Shown in pieces: positions 19,151 through 29,205 of a stretch of DNA of 64,000 nt. Source of the stretch: Bacteroidales bacterium (GTDB lineage: Bacteria; Bacteroidota; Bacteroidia; Bacteroidales; VadinHA17). The stretch is from contig JAJFVL010000017.1 in the NCBI GenBank assembly GCA_021371855.1, positions 124,001 through 188,000 of the forward strand, in the 5' to 3' direction. Each line of letters begins with the position of its first letter. Within the stretch, counting starts at the first letter, position 1. The position numbers and the translations under genes are program-made. The notes under the pieces are model-generated. The model saw only the letters and a program-made list of their open reading frames with translations. It ran no database searches and was not told the origin of the DNA.

Positions 19151-19178
19151 TTGGCCGACCATTTTTAAATTATCTTTG
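19151..19178 (+). promoter_or_regulatory. candidate promoter of the FMN reductase gene
   Basis: TTG at 19151-19153, a 17-base spacer and TATCTTTG at 19171-19178 fit the Bacteroidota TTG / TAnnTTTG promoter. The gene start (19246) is 67 bases downstream. Confidence 0.5.
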
Positions 19179-19245
19179 TATCAATGAATCAACTCTTTAA
19201 TAAATACATGATGGTGATAAAAGATACATTAACTGGAAACTAATT

Positions 19246-19812
19246 ATGCCGAATATTTCAATAATATCATCAAGTGTCAGAATTGGCCGAAAGAGCCATC
19301 GTGTTGCATTGTACTTCAAAAAATATCTGGAAGAAAATAAACTTGCCACAGTCGAAATTCTCGATCTGAGTACATATAAATTCCCTTTATTTGAAGAAAG
19401 ATTAAAATTTCTGAAATCAACCACGGCGGCTGTAACTGACTTTGCCGGGAAGATAAAATCTTCTGAGGGTATTATAATCGTTACACCCGAATACAATGGT
19501 GGATATCCAGCCAGCTTAAAGAACATAATTGACCTTCTTTATGTTGAATGGCATCATAAACCCGTCGCCATTTCGACTGTATCCAATGGAAGTTTTGGGG
19601 GTATGCAGGTAATTACATCCTTACAGTTTTCACTTTGGAAAATGCAGGCATGGACTGTGCCTGCCATGTTTCCGGTTCCTGACATCGATAATTTATTTGA
19701 TGAGAATGGAAATCCAACCGGCGACCTGGCTGTTGAAAAAAGAACAGCAAATTTTATCAATGAATTACTGTGGTGCATTGAAGCAAATTCGAGGATGGAG
19801 AAAGATAAATAA
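19246..19812 (+). CDS. NADPH-dependent FMN reductase family protein
   Basis: The 188-residue flavodoxin-like protein has an FMN phosphate-binding turn near the start (SSSVRIGRKS, residues 8-17). It also has the family hallmark PEYNGGYPASLKNIIDLLY (81-99) and GSFGGMQ further on. Such enzymes reduce FMN, quinones or similar acceptors with NAD(P)H in the cytoplasm. It stands alone on the plus strand and converges with the esterase gene (19883-20704). A 12-base palindrome AAGTTGCAACTT at 19837-19848 lies in the gap. The physiological acceptor is unknown. Confidence 0.88.
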   Translation: MPNISIISSSVRIGRKSHRVALYFKKYLEENKLATVEILDLSTYKFPLFEERLKFLKSTTAAVTDFAGKIKSSEGIIIVTPEYNGGYPASLKNIIDLLYVEWHHKPVAISTVSNGSFGGMQVITSLQFSLWKMQAWTVPAMFPVPDIDNLFDENGNPTGDLAVEKRTANFINELLWCIEANSRMEKDK

Positions 19813-19864
19813 ATATTTAGAAAATTGAAATAGACCAAGTTGCAACTTTCCCCTTCTTCAAAAC

Positions 19865-19908
19865 TGCGCTGTTAAAATCAGTTTATTTTATGTTTGCGCT
19901 GTTAAAAT
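19865..19908. repeat. short direct repeat TGCGCTGTTAAAAT, two copies
   Basis: TGCGCTGTTAAAAT occurs at 19865-19878 and again at 19895-19908, 30 bases apart. The second copy codes for the last residues of the esterase and the first lies just past its stop. The same core GCGCTGTTAAA appears in the MITE-like element near 46341. Confidence 0.6.
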
Positions 19909-20704
19909 AGTTACTCATAAACAACATCTGAAACTTCACCGCGTTGGTCCAGTAGGGCCAGTTGTGTATTCCGGGACGAGCGATAAAATCGTGAGGAATG
20001 TTACGGTACAATAACTGCTGGTGCAGGTTTTCATTCACCCTGAAAAAGAAATCCTCCGTTCCGCAATCGATGATAATGGCCAGTGAATTCGGAGTAAGCT
20101 GATTAAGCATATTGATCACAGTGTTTTTTTCCCATCGTTCAGGATACTCGGCATAGGTTCCGAGCTGTTTGGACATTTCCCAGTTGTCAGGGAATGGGCG
20201 AATATCAACCCCGCCACTCATGCTTCCAGCAGCTCCATAAACATCCTGATGCCTGATGGCCAGATACAAGGCTCCATGACCGCCCATGCTCAGACCGGTG
20301 ATTGCTCTTCCTTTGCGGTCTTTAATTGTCTTATACTTTGCATCAATTGCCTTTACCAGTTCGTCTGATACAAATGTTTCGTATTGAGATCCCGGATCAA
20401 CCGGACTGTTCCAGTACCAGCTGGCGTAACCGCCATCAGGACAAACAATAATCAGGTTATGCTGATCGGAGGCTTTCTCAAAACCTTTGGCTTTATTGAT
20501 CCAGTCGAGGTGATTTCCGCTATGTCCATGTAATAAATATACCACCGGTAGTTCTTTGGCCGAAGAGTATTTGTCGGGTGTCACTATTACCGCTTTAATA
20601 TATTTATGCATCGACTGACTGTAAACCTGGATGGTATCGACTATAGCAGCCGGGGCTGATGCGAAAGCCCATATTGATAATAAGATAACAAGAATACGCT
20701 TCAT
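19883..20704 (-). CDS. secreted esterase (alpha/beta hydrolase, esterase D / CE1-like family)
   Basis: The 273-residue protein has a signal peptide (cleavage after about residue 18, ASAPAA). The oxyanion region is VVYLLHGHSGN, the nucleophile elbow GLSMGGHGA has Ser139, and the remaining triad residues are probably Asp218 (DCGTEDFF) and His247 (GIHNWPYW). The family includes S-formylglutathione hydrolase, feruloyl and acetyl-xylan esterases and mycolyltransferase-like enzymes. The signal peptide favours removal of acyl or feruloyl groups from glycans outside the cytoplasm. It is isolated from the PUL on the left. The 3' end overlaps one copy of a short direct repeat. Confidence 0.87.
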   Translation of the reverse strand: MKRILVILLSIWAFASAPAAIVDTIQVYSQSMHKYIKAVIVTPDKYSSAKELPVVYLLHGHSGNHLDWINKAKGFEKASDQHNLIIVCPDGGYASWYWNSPVDPGSQYETFVSDELVKAIDAKYKTIKDRKGRAITGLSMGGHGALYLAIRHQDVYGAAGSMSGGVDIRPFPDNWEMSKQLGTYAEYPERWEKNTVINMLNQLTPNSLAIIIDCGTEDFFFRVNENLHQQLLYRNIPHDFIARPGIHNWPYWTNAVKFQMLFMSNYFNSANIK

Positions 20705-21127
20705 TTCAGTTTGTAATTAAGTTTTTATAAATTTACAAGTACATAAAAAATCCGGATAAATATAAGGAAACCATTATTTGTAATAAATGACTGTTAATAA
20801 AAATTGTTTACAGGGAATAAATTTCGGCTTACTTCTTTACAGAATCCCGTGCAAAACCGACTCATCTGTTTGCGCCATATAAATAAAATCTCACAACTGA
20901 ATCCAAGATAGCTCTACTTTCATATTAACAGCAAAACAGTTTTATATGGGTCGTGGCACATAAAATTAATACATTTGGCCTGTTTTTGCTAACAATTTGA
21001 AATACTTGAATTGAAAATTAAATTTTTCTTAAGCATATAGCTCAATATACTTATTGTTTAATTATTTTTGCCGCACATTTCTTTCACATTGAAATTTTTT
21101 CAATTGTTTATGTAATATTTTTATATT
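20705..21127. other. intergenic region between the esterase and dapF
   Basis: This 423-base, AT-rich region separates divergent genes and holds no ORF of note. On the plus strand TACATTTG (20970-20977) and TATTTTTG (21063-21070) match the TAnnTTTG -7 motif. The second is 58 bases before dapF and is the better candidate. A 9-base inverted repeat (CCATATAAA at 20875-20883, TTTATATGG at 20941-20949) is the only other symmetry noticed. Confidence 0.4.
21063..21070 (+). promoter_or_regulatory. candidate -7 element (TATTTTTG) for dapF
   Basis: This is an exact TAnnTTTG match 58 bases before the dapF start. No clear -33 TTG was seen at the expected spacing, so it is provisional. Confidence 0.35.
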
Positions 21128-21964
21128 ATGAAATTCATTAAAATGCAAGGTTGCGGAAATGATTATGTGTATATCGACGGATTCAAAGAGACAGTTAAAG
21201 ATCCTTCATCGCTTGCAGTAAGAGTAAGTGACAGGCATTTCGGAGTAGGTTCAGACGGATTAGTTTTAATTCTGCCTTCGGGGACGTGTGATTTCAGAAT
21301 GAGGATGTTCAACGCAGACGGAACTGAAGCGCAAATGTGCGGAAATGCATCGCGATGTCTGGCCAGATATGTCTTCGAGGAGGGATTGACTGCAAAAAAA
21401 ACCTTTACTCTGGAGACCCTCGCCGGAGTAAAGGAGATCCAGCTGAACTTTTCCGGAGAAGTCATTAAAAACATCCGGGTGGATATGGGTATTCCCGAAT
21501 TGAAGACTGAAAAGATTCCTGTAAAAGTTGAAGGAAGCTCAGTTGTAAATCATCCCATTTCAGTATTGGGAACCGATTATACTTTCACCTCAGTTTCGAT
21601 GGGAAACCCACATGCCGTGATATTTATTAAAGATGTAGAACAATTTCCTCTTGAAATTATTGGACCTGTCATTGAAAAACACTCTTTTTTTCCTGAAAGG
21701 ACCAATGTTGAATTTGTTGAATTGATTAACAGAAATCGTCTTAAAATGAGGGTGTGGGAAAGAGGCGCCGGAGAGACTCTGGCTTGCGGAACAGGTGCCT
21801 GTGCCAGTCTTGTAGCTTCAGTAATCAACGGACTCTCTGATCAGGAAGCTATAGTTGAAGTGAGAGGTGGTCAGTTAGAGATCAAATGGGATGACATCAG
21901 TCAGCACGTATATATGACGGGTGATGCCGTACGGGTATTTGAAGGCGAATTTTTTGAATTCTAA
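21128..21964 (+). CDS. dapF: diaminopimelate epimerase
   Basis: The 278-residue enzyme interconverts LL- and meso-diaminopimelate, the last step before lysine and peptidoglycan precursors. The two catalytic cysteines are in MCGNASRC (Cys71) and in [10 protein letters not shown] (Cys220). The N-terminal [12 protein letters not shown] and the GMGNPH-like [10 protein letters not shown] segments are typical. It lies 14 bases before dapL, so both enzymes of the short diaminopimelate route are co-transcribed. The length is normal. Confidence 0.96.
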   Translation: MKFIKMQGCGNDYVYIDGFKETVKDPSSLAVRVSDRHFGVGSDGLVLILPSGTCDFRMRMFNADGTEAQMCGNASRCLARYVFEEGLTAKKTFTLETLAGVKEIQLNFSGEVIKNIRVDMGIPELKTEKIPVKVEGSSVVNHPISVLGTDYTFTSVSMGNPHAVIFIKDVEQFPLEIIGPVIEKHSFFPERTNVEFVELINRNRLKMRVWERGAGETLACGTGACASLVASVINGLSDQEAIVEVRGGQLEIKWDDISQHVYMTGDAVRVFEGEFFEF

Positions 21965-21978
21965 AAATTATAATTATA

Positions 21979-23211
21979 ATGGCACTTGTCAACGAAAACT
22001 TTTTAAAGCTCCCTGAAAATTATCTCTTTTCAGACATTGCAAAAAAGGTGAATGTTTTTAAGGCTACTCACCCAAAAGCTAAAATCATCAGTCTTGGAAT
22101 CGGTGATGTGACACAGCCTCTCCCGGAAGCTGTCATCATGGCATTGCATAAAGCCGTAGACGAGATGGGCATTCAGGAGACCTTCAGAGGGTACGGGCCC
22201 GAACAGGGATATCGGTTCCTGATTGATGCCATCTTGAAAAACGATTACGAAAGCAGAGGAATTGACCTGGATCCGGATGAAATTTTTATTAGTGACGGAG
22301 CAAAAAGTGATATCGGAAACATCGGAGATATACTCAGACATGACAACACCATCGCGGTAACCGATCCTGTTTATCCTGTATATATTGACTCCAATGTGAT
22401 GGGAGTACGGGGAGGAGATCTTCTCAGTGACGGACATTGGAGCAATATAGTTTATATTCCCTGTACCGCTGAAAATAACTTTGTCCCGGATATCCCGGTA
22501 AAACCGTTTGACATGCTTTACCTTTGTTATCCGAACAATCCCACAGGAACTGTTCTGAACAGGAAGCAGCTGAAACAATGGGTCGATTACGCGATAAAAA
22601 ACAACGTATTGATTTTGTACGACTCAGCCTATGAAGCTTATATTCAGGAAGAAGATATCCCTCACAGCATTTATGAAATCAAAGGGGCCAGGAATGTGGC
22701 GATCGAATTCAGAAGCTTCTCAAAAACGGCCGGATTCACCGGTCTCAGATGCGGATATACAGTGGTTCCTAAAAGTTTAAAAGGATTCACTTTAAATGGT
22801 CAGGAAACCTCCCTGAACAGGCTTTGGAACAGGAGACAATGCACCAAGTTTAACGGAACAGCGTACATTGTGCAGCGTGCAGCTGAAGCTGTCTATTCAC
22901 AGGAAGGAAAAGTCCAGGTCAAAAAGACCATTGACATATATATGGAAAATGCCAGGATCCTCACGAATGGATTGAAATCGCTCGGATTTCAGCTCTTTGG
23001 AGGAGTCAATGCTCCTTATGTGTGGCTGAAAACCCAAAGTGGGATGTCCTCCTGGAAATTTTTTGACCTGTTATTATACGAAGCCAACATTATAGTAACA
23101 CCCGGAGTAGGATTTGGCCCGGCCGGAGAAGGATATGTCCGGTTAACAGCCTTCGGCAAAAAAGAAGATACCCTCGAAGCAATGGAAAGAATCCGCTTAT
23201 GGGCAGTCTGA
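21979..23211 (+). CDS. dapL: LL-diaminopimelate aminotransferase
   Basis: The 410-residue PLP enzyme converts tetrahydrodipicolinate directly to LL-diaminopimelate, bypassing the succinyl and acetyl branches. The PLP lysine is Lys249 in [10 protein letters not shown]. Other class I/II aminotransferase features are YPNNPTG (184-190) and DSAYEAYI. The N-terminal [13 protein letters not shown] and [13 protein letters not shown] match DapL closely. It follows dapF by 14 bases. A hairpin lies just after the stop (23231-23266), but its T-run faces the other strand. Confidence 0.96.
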   Translation: MALVNENFLKLPENYLFSDIAKKVNVFKATHPKAKIISLGIGDVTQPLPEAVIMALHKAVDEMGIQETFRGYGPEQGYRFLIDAILKNDYESRGIDLDPDEIFISDGAKSDIGNIGDILRHDNTIAVTDPVYPVYIDSNVMGVRGGDLLSDGHWSNIVYIPCTAENNFVPDIPVKPFDMLYLCYPNNPTGTVLNRKQLKQWVDYAIKNNVLILYDSAYEAYIQEEDIPHSIYEIKGARNVAIEFRSFSKTAGFTGLRCGYTVVPKSLKGFTLNGQETSLNRLWNRRQCTKFNGTAYIVQRAAEAVYSQEGKVQVKKTIDIYMENARILTNGLKSLGFQLFGGVNAPYVWLKTQSGMSSWKFFDLLLYEANIIVTPGVGFGPAGEGYVRLTAFGKKEDTLEAMERIRLWAV

Positions 23212-23230
23212 CCGGTATACTTCAGGGCAT

Positions 23231-23266
23231 AAAAAAACAGCATCAGGATGTGATCTTTGATGCTGT
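23231..23266 (-). terminator. intrinsic-terminator-like hairpin facing the antisense strand
   Basis: A perfect 9-pair stem (ACAGCATCA at 23237-23245 with TGATGCTGT at 23258-23266) has a 12-base loop. On the minus strand it is followed directly by a run of seven T (23237-23231). On the plus strand no T-run follows. It may end antisense transcription, or act on dapL mRNA as a 3' stabilising hairpin. Confidence 0.55.
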
Positions 23267-23437
23267 CTCTGGAAAATTAAAAATTTTAACTTAAAATATG
23301 ATACTAAGAAGAACAGTATCGATAAAAATAATTTCGATTTGAAATATTTTTAGCCAAAATTATTTCATTCCATTACCAATTACATTATATTTTTATCATT
23401 ATTTAAAGTAATTAACACTATTTAATTACATTTTTAC

Positions 23438-23456
23438 TATATTTGCATTATTTTTG
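23438..23456 (+). promoter_or_regulatory. two candidate -7 elements before asnA
   Basis: TATATTTG (23438-23445) and TATTTTTG (23449-23456) both match TAnnTTTG, 59 and 48 bases before asnA. The 292-base gap after dapL supports a separate promoter here. No clear -33 element was found. Confidence 0.4.
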
Positions 23457-23503
23457 TTTCGATTTATCAGTATATCTATCATTAATCTTAATTTTTATAA
23501 ATC

Positions 23504-24538
23504 ATGTCACTCTACATTCCTAAAGAATACCACGCTCAATTGGTGCCGGAAACGATGGAGCAGGCCATTAAAATGCTGAAATCAAACTTTCAGGAAGAAT
23601 TATCCAGGCAATTGAATCTCAGACGAGTTACAGCTCCTCTGTTTGTTTTGGCTGGAACAGGGATTAATGACGATCTGAATGGCGTGGAACGTTCTGTATC
23701 TTTTCCTATCAAGTGCATGGGTGATCGTAAAGCAGAAGTTATTCATTCTCTGGCCAAATGGAAAAGAATGAAACTCGGAGCCTACCGTATTCCGGCCAAT
23801 TACGGACTTTATACCGATATGAATGCAATCCGCAGCGATGAAGATCTCGATAATCTGCACTCATTGTATGTCGATCAGTGGGATTGGGAACAGACCATAA
23901 CTGAAGAAGACCGTAACCTTGAATTTCTGAAAGCAACAGTCAGAAAGATATATGAGGCAATGAAATGCATGGAGCAAACAGTATATGAAACTTATTCTCA
24001 TATCTATCCTATTCTTCCAAATGAGATAACCTTTATTCACACAGAAGATTTGCTAAAGGAATATCCACATTTAACTCCAAGGGAAAGGGAAATCGAAGCC
24101 GTTAAAAAATATGGAGCCATATTTATCATTGGCATAGGAGGTTTCCTTCCGGACGGAGAAATTCACGACGGACGCGCTCCCGACTATGATGACTGGACCA
24201 CTCCTACTACTGACGGCCATAAAGGGTTAAATGGAGATATTATTTTTTGGAATCCTGTTATGAATTCATCAATTGAAATCTCATCCATGGGGATCCGTGT
24301 AGACAAGAAAGCCCTGCTCAATCAGCTGAAAATCAAAGGTTGCGAAGAACGCACTAATCTCGAATTTCATAAAGCTTTATTGGAAGGGACTATCCCGCTT
24401 TCAATCGGGGGCGGTATCGGACAGTCCCGCTTATGCATGTATTTTTTGCGTGCCGCCCATATTGGAGAAGTTCAGTCCTCAATATGGCCGGAAGAAATGA
24501 TTGACATATGCAGAGAGAATGGCATTCACTTAAAATAG
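23504..24538 (+). CDS. asnA: aspartate--ammonia ligase (asparagine synthetase A)
   Basis: The 344-residue enzyme makes asparagine from aspartate, ammonia and ATP using free ammonia, unlike glutamine-dependent AsnB. It matches AsnA throughout: LNLRRVTAPLFVLAGTGINDDLNGVERSV-type N-terminus (read at residues 40-68), KCMGDRKAEVIHSLAKWKR, and the class II synthetase motif GGGIGQSRLCMYFLR near the end. Its place before gltB and gltD makes a small ammonia-assimilation cluster. The length is normal and the start is an ATG. Confidence 0.96.
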   Translation: MSLYIPKEYHAQLVPETMEQAIKMLKSNFQEELSRQLNLRRVTAPLFVLAGTGINDDLNGVERSVSFPIKCMGDRKAEVIHSLAKWKRMKLGAYRIPANYGLYTDMNAIRSDEDLDNLHSLYVDQWDWEQTITEEDRNLEFLKATVRKIYEAMKCMEQTVYETYSHIYPILPNEITFIHTEDLLKEYPHLTPREREIEAVKKYGAIFIIGIGGFLPDGEIHDGRAPDYDDWTTPTTDGHKGLNGDIIFWNPVMNSSIEISSMGIRVDKKALLNQLKIKGCEERTNLEFHKALLEGTIPLSIGGGIGQSRLCMYFLRAAHIGEVQSSIWPEEMIDICRENGIHLK

Positions 24539-24647
24539 TCTTTATCCTTTCAGACTTTAGATTTAAAACCATAGAAGAGTGAAAATAGAAAGCAATAACC
24601 TGCTTTGATAAAGTAACTCCGGTTATGGATCATAAAAATTAAACTAT

Positions 24648-27600
24648 ATGCAATTAATTTATCCAGGAGAACAGGGATTATATCATCCCGAATTTGAGCA
24701 CGATTCCTGCGGAGTGGGTCTGTTGGTCAACATTAATGGGGAAAAATCGCACGAGATCGTTGAAAAAGGCCTGCAGGTGTTGGAACACATGGTTCACAGA
24801 GGGGCTGAAGGTGCTGATAACAAAACGGGGGACGGGGCAGGGATACTGATCCAGATTCCTCACGAATTCATCCTGTTGCAGGGAATTCCCGTTCCGGAAA
24901 AAGGAAGATATGGCACAGGATTGGTTTTCCTGCCAAAAAACGATCTTGAACAAGCCTGGTGTATAGAAGCTATAAAAAATGTCCTCATTGAGCAGAAACT
25001 CACATTGCTGGCTATCCGTGATGTACCGGTTAACAACAACATACTTGGAGAAACAGCTTTGGAGACCGAACCATGTATCAAACAGATCTTTATTACCGGA
25101 GAAACATCCAGGGAAGACTTTGAAAGAAATCTATATATATGCCGGAAAAAAATAGAAAAATCCGTACTTAGTTCAAATCTCCGCATAAAACGCAGTTTCT
25201 ACATTGTGAGTCTTTCCACACAAAATATTGTCTACAAGGGATTGTTGTCATCGCTACAGTTAAGGCAGTATTTTCCTGATCTGACCAATCCTTATTTCAC
25301 CAGCGGATTGTCATTGATTCATTCCCGCTTCAGTACTAATACCTTTCCTACCTGGGATCTGGCACAGCCTTACCGTCTTCTGGGTCATAACGGAGAGATC
25401 AACACCATTCGCGGTAACCGCACGTGGATGGAAGCCAGGGAAAGTTTGCTCAATCCAAAAGCTCTGGGTTGTAATATTAAGGATATTTCTCCGATAGTTC
25501 AGCCCGAAATGAGTGACAGCGCGTCACTGGACAATGTTCTGGAATTCTTTGTCATGTCCGGGATGAGCCTCCCCCATGCCCTGTCTATGATGGTACCGGA
25601 AAGCTGGAACGACAAGAATCCTATTTCATCTGATCTGAAAGCTTTTTATGAATACCACAGTATTTTGATGGAACCATGGGATGGTCCGGCGACGCTATTA
25701 TTTTCTGATGGCCGCTATGCCGGAGGAATGCTCGACAGAAACGGATTACGTCCGGCCCGGTTTCTGATTACCAATAACAATATGCTTGCGATGGCCTCTG
25801 AAGTAGGCGTTCTTCCGTTTAAACCATCAGAAATCAAAGAAAAAGGAAGACTTCATCCCGGCAAAATGCTCATGATTGACACCCAGATTGGAGTTCTTTA
25901 CAGGGATGAAGAGTTGAAAGAAATACTTTCTCAGGGAGCTCCCTACAAGGAGTGGCTCTCTAAAAACAGAATCAACCTTGAAAAGCTGTCCTCCGGTCGT
26001 ACAGTCAAAAACACACCAAAAGGATATTCCTCTCTTCTGAAAATTTTCGGTTATACAAAGGAGGATACAGAAAGGATCATCATTCCTATGTGTGTTGATG
26101 GAAAAGAACCAGTTTCCTCCATGGGAAACGACACCCCGCTGGCAGTTCTGTCCAATCAGCCTCAACGATTATTCAATTACTTTCGTCAGCAATTTGCTCA
26201 GGTAACCAATCCTCCTATTGATTCCATCAGGGAAGAGTTAATTATGTCTCTTACGGGTTATATCGGAGCTATCGATAAAAATCTTCTTGAGCCTTCAGCT
26301 GAACATTGTAAAATGCTGAAAATGAAGAGTCCGATATTAACCAACCAGGATCTGGACATTCTGTGTAATCTCAGTTATAAAGGATTCCGGACCACTACTC
26401 TGCCGATGGTATTCAAGGTTGAAGAAGGTGCATCAGGATTGGAAAAAGCCCTGGAAGAATTATGCAAAAAGGCTGAAACTGCCGTAGATAAAGACTATAA
26501 TTATATAATACTCAGCGACAGGGGAATAGATGAATTTCTTGCTCCTATTCCCTCTTTGCTGGCTGTTTCCGCGGTACATCATTACCTTATTTCCAGGCGT
26601 AAAAGGATGCAAATTGCGTTGATTCTGGAGACCGCTGAGCCCCGTGAGAATATGCATTTCGCACTTCTGCTGGGATACGGAGCCAGCGCCATAAATCCTT
26701 ATCTGGCATTCGGAGTTCTTGATGATCTGGTAAAAACCAAGAAGATATATCTCGACTTTTACACCGCAGAGAAAAACTATATCAAAGCCATTGACAAAGG
26801 GTTATTGAAAATCATGTCCAAAATGGGGATCTCTACCCTGAGAAGTTACCGGGGAGCGAAAATCTTTGAGGCGATCGGAGTCGCCAGCAGTATAACCAAT
26901 TCGTATTTTGGAGGGACGACCTCCAAGATTGAAGGAATCGACCTTCAGGATATTGCCAGAGAAACGCTTAGTTCCCACATGAAGGCTTTTGATTCAGATC
27001 TGAATACGGAGCCACTTGAGAATATAGGCCAATATGCCTATCGAAAAAATGGAGAGCGACACGCATGGAATCCTGAGACCATTTCAGCTCTGCAACTGGC
27101 AACCCGTATGGGTAGTTATCAGAAATTCAAGGAATTTACCAATCTTGTGGATGACAAAACCGAACCGATGTTTCTGCGCGACTTTATGCAATACAAGCGC
27201 AATCCGATAGACATCAATCTTGTGGAACCGGTTGAAGCCATTACCAGACGATTTGTCACCGGGGCTATGTCTTTCGGATCAATCAGCAAAGAAGCTCACG
27301 AAGCCTTAGCTATGGCAATGAACAAGCTTGGAGGAAAAAGCAATACCGGAGAAGGAGGAGAAGATCCCGAAAGGTATAAAATCCGGGAAGACGGATCTTC
27401 AGCCAGAAGTGCAATTAAACAGGTCGCCTCCGGACGTTTTGGAGTAACAGCTGAATACCTTGTTAATGCCGACGAACTTCAGATTAAAGTCGCACAGGGA
27501 GCAAAACCCGGCGAAGGAGGTCAGTTACCCGGTTTTAAAGTTAATCAGATTATTGCGAAAACCAGACATTCCATCCCCGGAATCTCTCTGATTTCCCCTC

Positions 27601-29159
27601 CCCCACATCACGATATTTACTCCATCGAAGACCTTGCGCAGCTGATCTTTGATCTGAAGAATGTCAATCCCAAAGCAAGGATCAGTGTCAAACTGGTCTC
27701 AGAAAGCGGAGTGGGCACTATCGCAGCCGGTGTCGCCAAAGCCAAGGCCGATATGATCGTCATCAGTGGTGCTGAAGGAGGAACAGGGGCCAGTCCGAGC
27801 AGTTCTATCAAACATGCAGGATTGCCACCGGAACTTGGACTGGCCGAAACCCAGCAGACGCTTGTAATGAATAATCTCAGAGGACAGGTAGTGTTGCAAT
27901 CGGACGGGCAGCTGAAAACCGGAAAAGACATCGTCACAATGGCTATCCTTGGTGCCGAAGAGTTTGGTTTTGCAACAAGTTCCCTGATTGTGCTTGGCTG
28001 TGTTATGATGCGAAAATGCCATCTCAACACTTGTCCCGTTGGGGTTGCCACACAGGATGAAAAGCTTCGTAAACGTTTTGCCGGGAAACATGAATATCTG
28101 ATAAACTTCTTCACCTTTCTTGCACAGAATGTCAGAGAACATCTGGCAGAAATGGGATATACCCGGTTGGATGACATCATCGGTCATACAGAATTACTTA
28201 CCTATAAACCTGCCGCGAATCACCTCAAAGCACACAAAATAGATCTGTCCAAAATACTTTTCAGACCTGAAAACACTGAAGATAATGCCCTGAAGATGAC
28301 TTCAGGCCAAAAGCATCAGATCGAAACGGTCCTCGACGAGGAGCTGATCAGAGAATCAATGAAATCGATAGAATCCTGTACACCGGTTCAAGCCGGATAC
28401 AAGATCTCGAATACGAACCGCTCCACCGGAGCAATGTTATCAGGAGTTATTGCTGCAAAATACGGAAATGCAGGTCTTCCGGATAATACTATCCGTTGTA
28501 CCTTCAAGGGATCGGCTGGTCAAAGCTTCGGAGCTTTCCTTGCCAAAGGGATCACCTTCAGGCTGGAAGGAGACAGCAATGACTATCTTGGCAAAGGACT
28601 CTCGGGAGGTAGAATTATTGTAGTTCCCCCTGCAGGTATTACTTATGCTCCTAATGAAAACATCATTGCCGGAAACACTATTTTATACGGAGCCACCGCC
28701 GGAGAGATTTATATCAACGGAAGGGTTGGCGAAAGATTTTGCGTAAGAAACAGTGGAGCAACCGCTATAGTAGAGGGTGTCGGAGACCATTGTTGCGAAT
28801 ACATGACCGGAGGTTGTACGGTTGTACTGGGATCCGTTGGCCGGAACTTCGCTGCAGGAATGAGTGGAGGGATTGCGTATGTCTGGAACCCCGAAGGGGA
28901 TTTCGATTATTTCTGTAATATGGAGATGGTTGAATTATCACTGGTAGAAGAAGCTTCAGACATGAAAGATCTGAAGATGCTAATTACAAAGCATTTCCAG
29001 TACACTCAAAGTCCGCTTGCCAAAAGAATACTGAAATATTTTCCTGAACAGGTAGAAAAGTTTATAAAGGTAATGCCAATTGAATACAAGAAAGTATTGC
29101 ATGATGAGAAAGCCGAAGCCTTAAAACAGAAAATAGCACAGGTAGAGAGGGACTATTAA
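24648..29159 (+). CDS. gltB: glutamate synthase large (alpha) subunit
   Basis: The 1503-residue protein converts glutamine and 2-oxoglutarate to two glutamates with the small subunit. Cys21 (HDSCGVGLLV) is the Ntn amidotransferase nucleophile, so the first 20 residues are a propeptide. The central and FMN domains follow (GEGGEDPERY, GAKPGEGGQLPG, SGAEGGTGASPSS). The 3Fe-4S cysteines are Cys1118, Cys1124 and Cys1129 (CVMMRKCHLNTCPVG), and a C-terminal GXGXG beta-helix is present (YGATAGEIYINGRVG). It is 109 bases after asnA and 46 before gltD. Length and domain order are normal. Confidence 0.97.
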   Translation: MQLIYPGEQGLYHPEFEHDSCGVGLLVNINGEKSHEIVEKGLQVLEHMVHRGAEGADNKTGDGAGILIQIPHEFILLQGIPVPEKGRYGTGLVFLPKNDLEQAWCIEAIKNVLIEQKLTLLAIRDVPVNNNILGETALETEPCIKQIFITGETSREDFERNLYICRKKIEKSVLSSNLRIKRSFYIVSLSTQNIVYKGLLSSLQLRQYFPDLTNPYFTSGLSLIHSRFSTNTFPTWDLAQPYRLLGHNGEINTIRGNRTWMEARESLLNPKALGCNIKDISPIVQPEMSDSASLDNVLEFFVMSGMSLPHALSMMVPESWNDKNPISSDLKAFYEYHSILMEPWDGPATLLFSDGRYAGGMLDRNGLRPARFLITNNNMLAMASEVGVLPFKPSEIKEKGRLHPGKMLMIDTQIGVLYRDEELKEILSQGAPYKEWLSKNRINLEKLSSGRTVKNTPKGYSSLLKIFGYTKEDTERIIIPMCVDGKEPVSSMGNDTPLAVLSNQPQRLFNYFRQQFAQVTNPPIDSIREELIMSLTGYIGAIDKNLLEPSAEHCKMLKMKSPILTNQDLDILCNLSYKGFRTTTLPMVFKVEEGASGLEKALEELCKKAETAVDKDYNYIILSDRGIDEFLAPIPSLLAVSAVHHYLISRRKRMQIALILETAEPRENMHFALLLGYGASAINPYLAFGVLDDLVKTKKIYLDFYTAEKNYIKAIDKGLLKIMSKMGISTLRSYRGAKIFEAIGVASSITNSYFGGTTSKIEGIDLQDIARETLSSHMKAFDSDLNTEPLENIGQYAYRKNGERHAWNPETISALQLATRMGSYQKFKEFTNLVDDKTEPMFLRDFMQYKRNPIDINLVEPVEAITRRFVTGAMSFGSISKEAHEALAMAMNKLGGKSNTGEGGEDPERYKIREDGSSARSAIKQVASGRFGVTAEYLVNADELQIKVAQGAKPGEGGQLPGFKVNQIIAKTRHSIPGISLISPPPHHDIYSIEDLAQLIFDLKNVNPKARISVKLVSESGVGTIAAGVAKAKADMIVISGAEGGTGASPSSSIKHAGLPPELGLAETQQTLVMNNLRGQVVLQSDGQLKTGKDIVTMAILGAEEFGFATSSLIVLGCVMMRKCHLNTCPVGVATQDEKLRKRFAGKHEYLINFFTFLAQNVREHLAEMGYTRLDDIIGHTELLTYKPAANHLKAHKIDLSKILFRPENTEDNALKMTSGQKHQIETVLDEELIRESMKSIESCTPVQAGYKISNTNRSTGAMLSGVIAAKYGNAGLPDNTIRCTFKGSAGQSFGAFLAKGITFRLEGDSNDYLGKGLSGGRIIVVPPAGITYAPNENIIAGNTILYGATAGEIYINGRVGERFCVRNSGATAIVEGVGDHCCEYMTGGCTVVLGSVGRNFAAGMSGGIAYVWNPEGDFDYFCNMEMVELSLVEEASDMKDLKMLITKHFQYTQSPLAKRILKYFPEQVEKFIKVMPIEYKKVLHDEKAEALKQKIAQVERDY

Positions 29160-29205
29160 TTTCTAAAGATCTTAATAAACAATTTAAAATTTCATCTTCA
29201 ATGTT

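Noticed and set aside
22030..22578. 182-codon minus frame inside dapL
   Set aside because: dapL is unmistakable on the other strand, so this frame is a shadow.
27617..28187. Minus frames of 160-190 codons inside gltB
   Set aside because: They lie entirely in gltB with no start signals or recognisable product.
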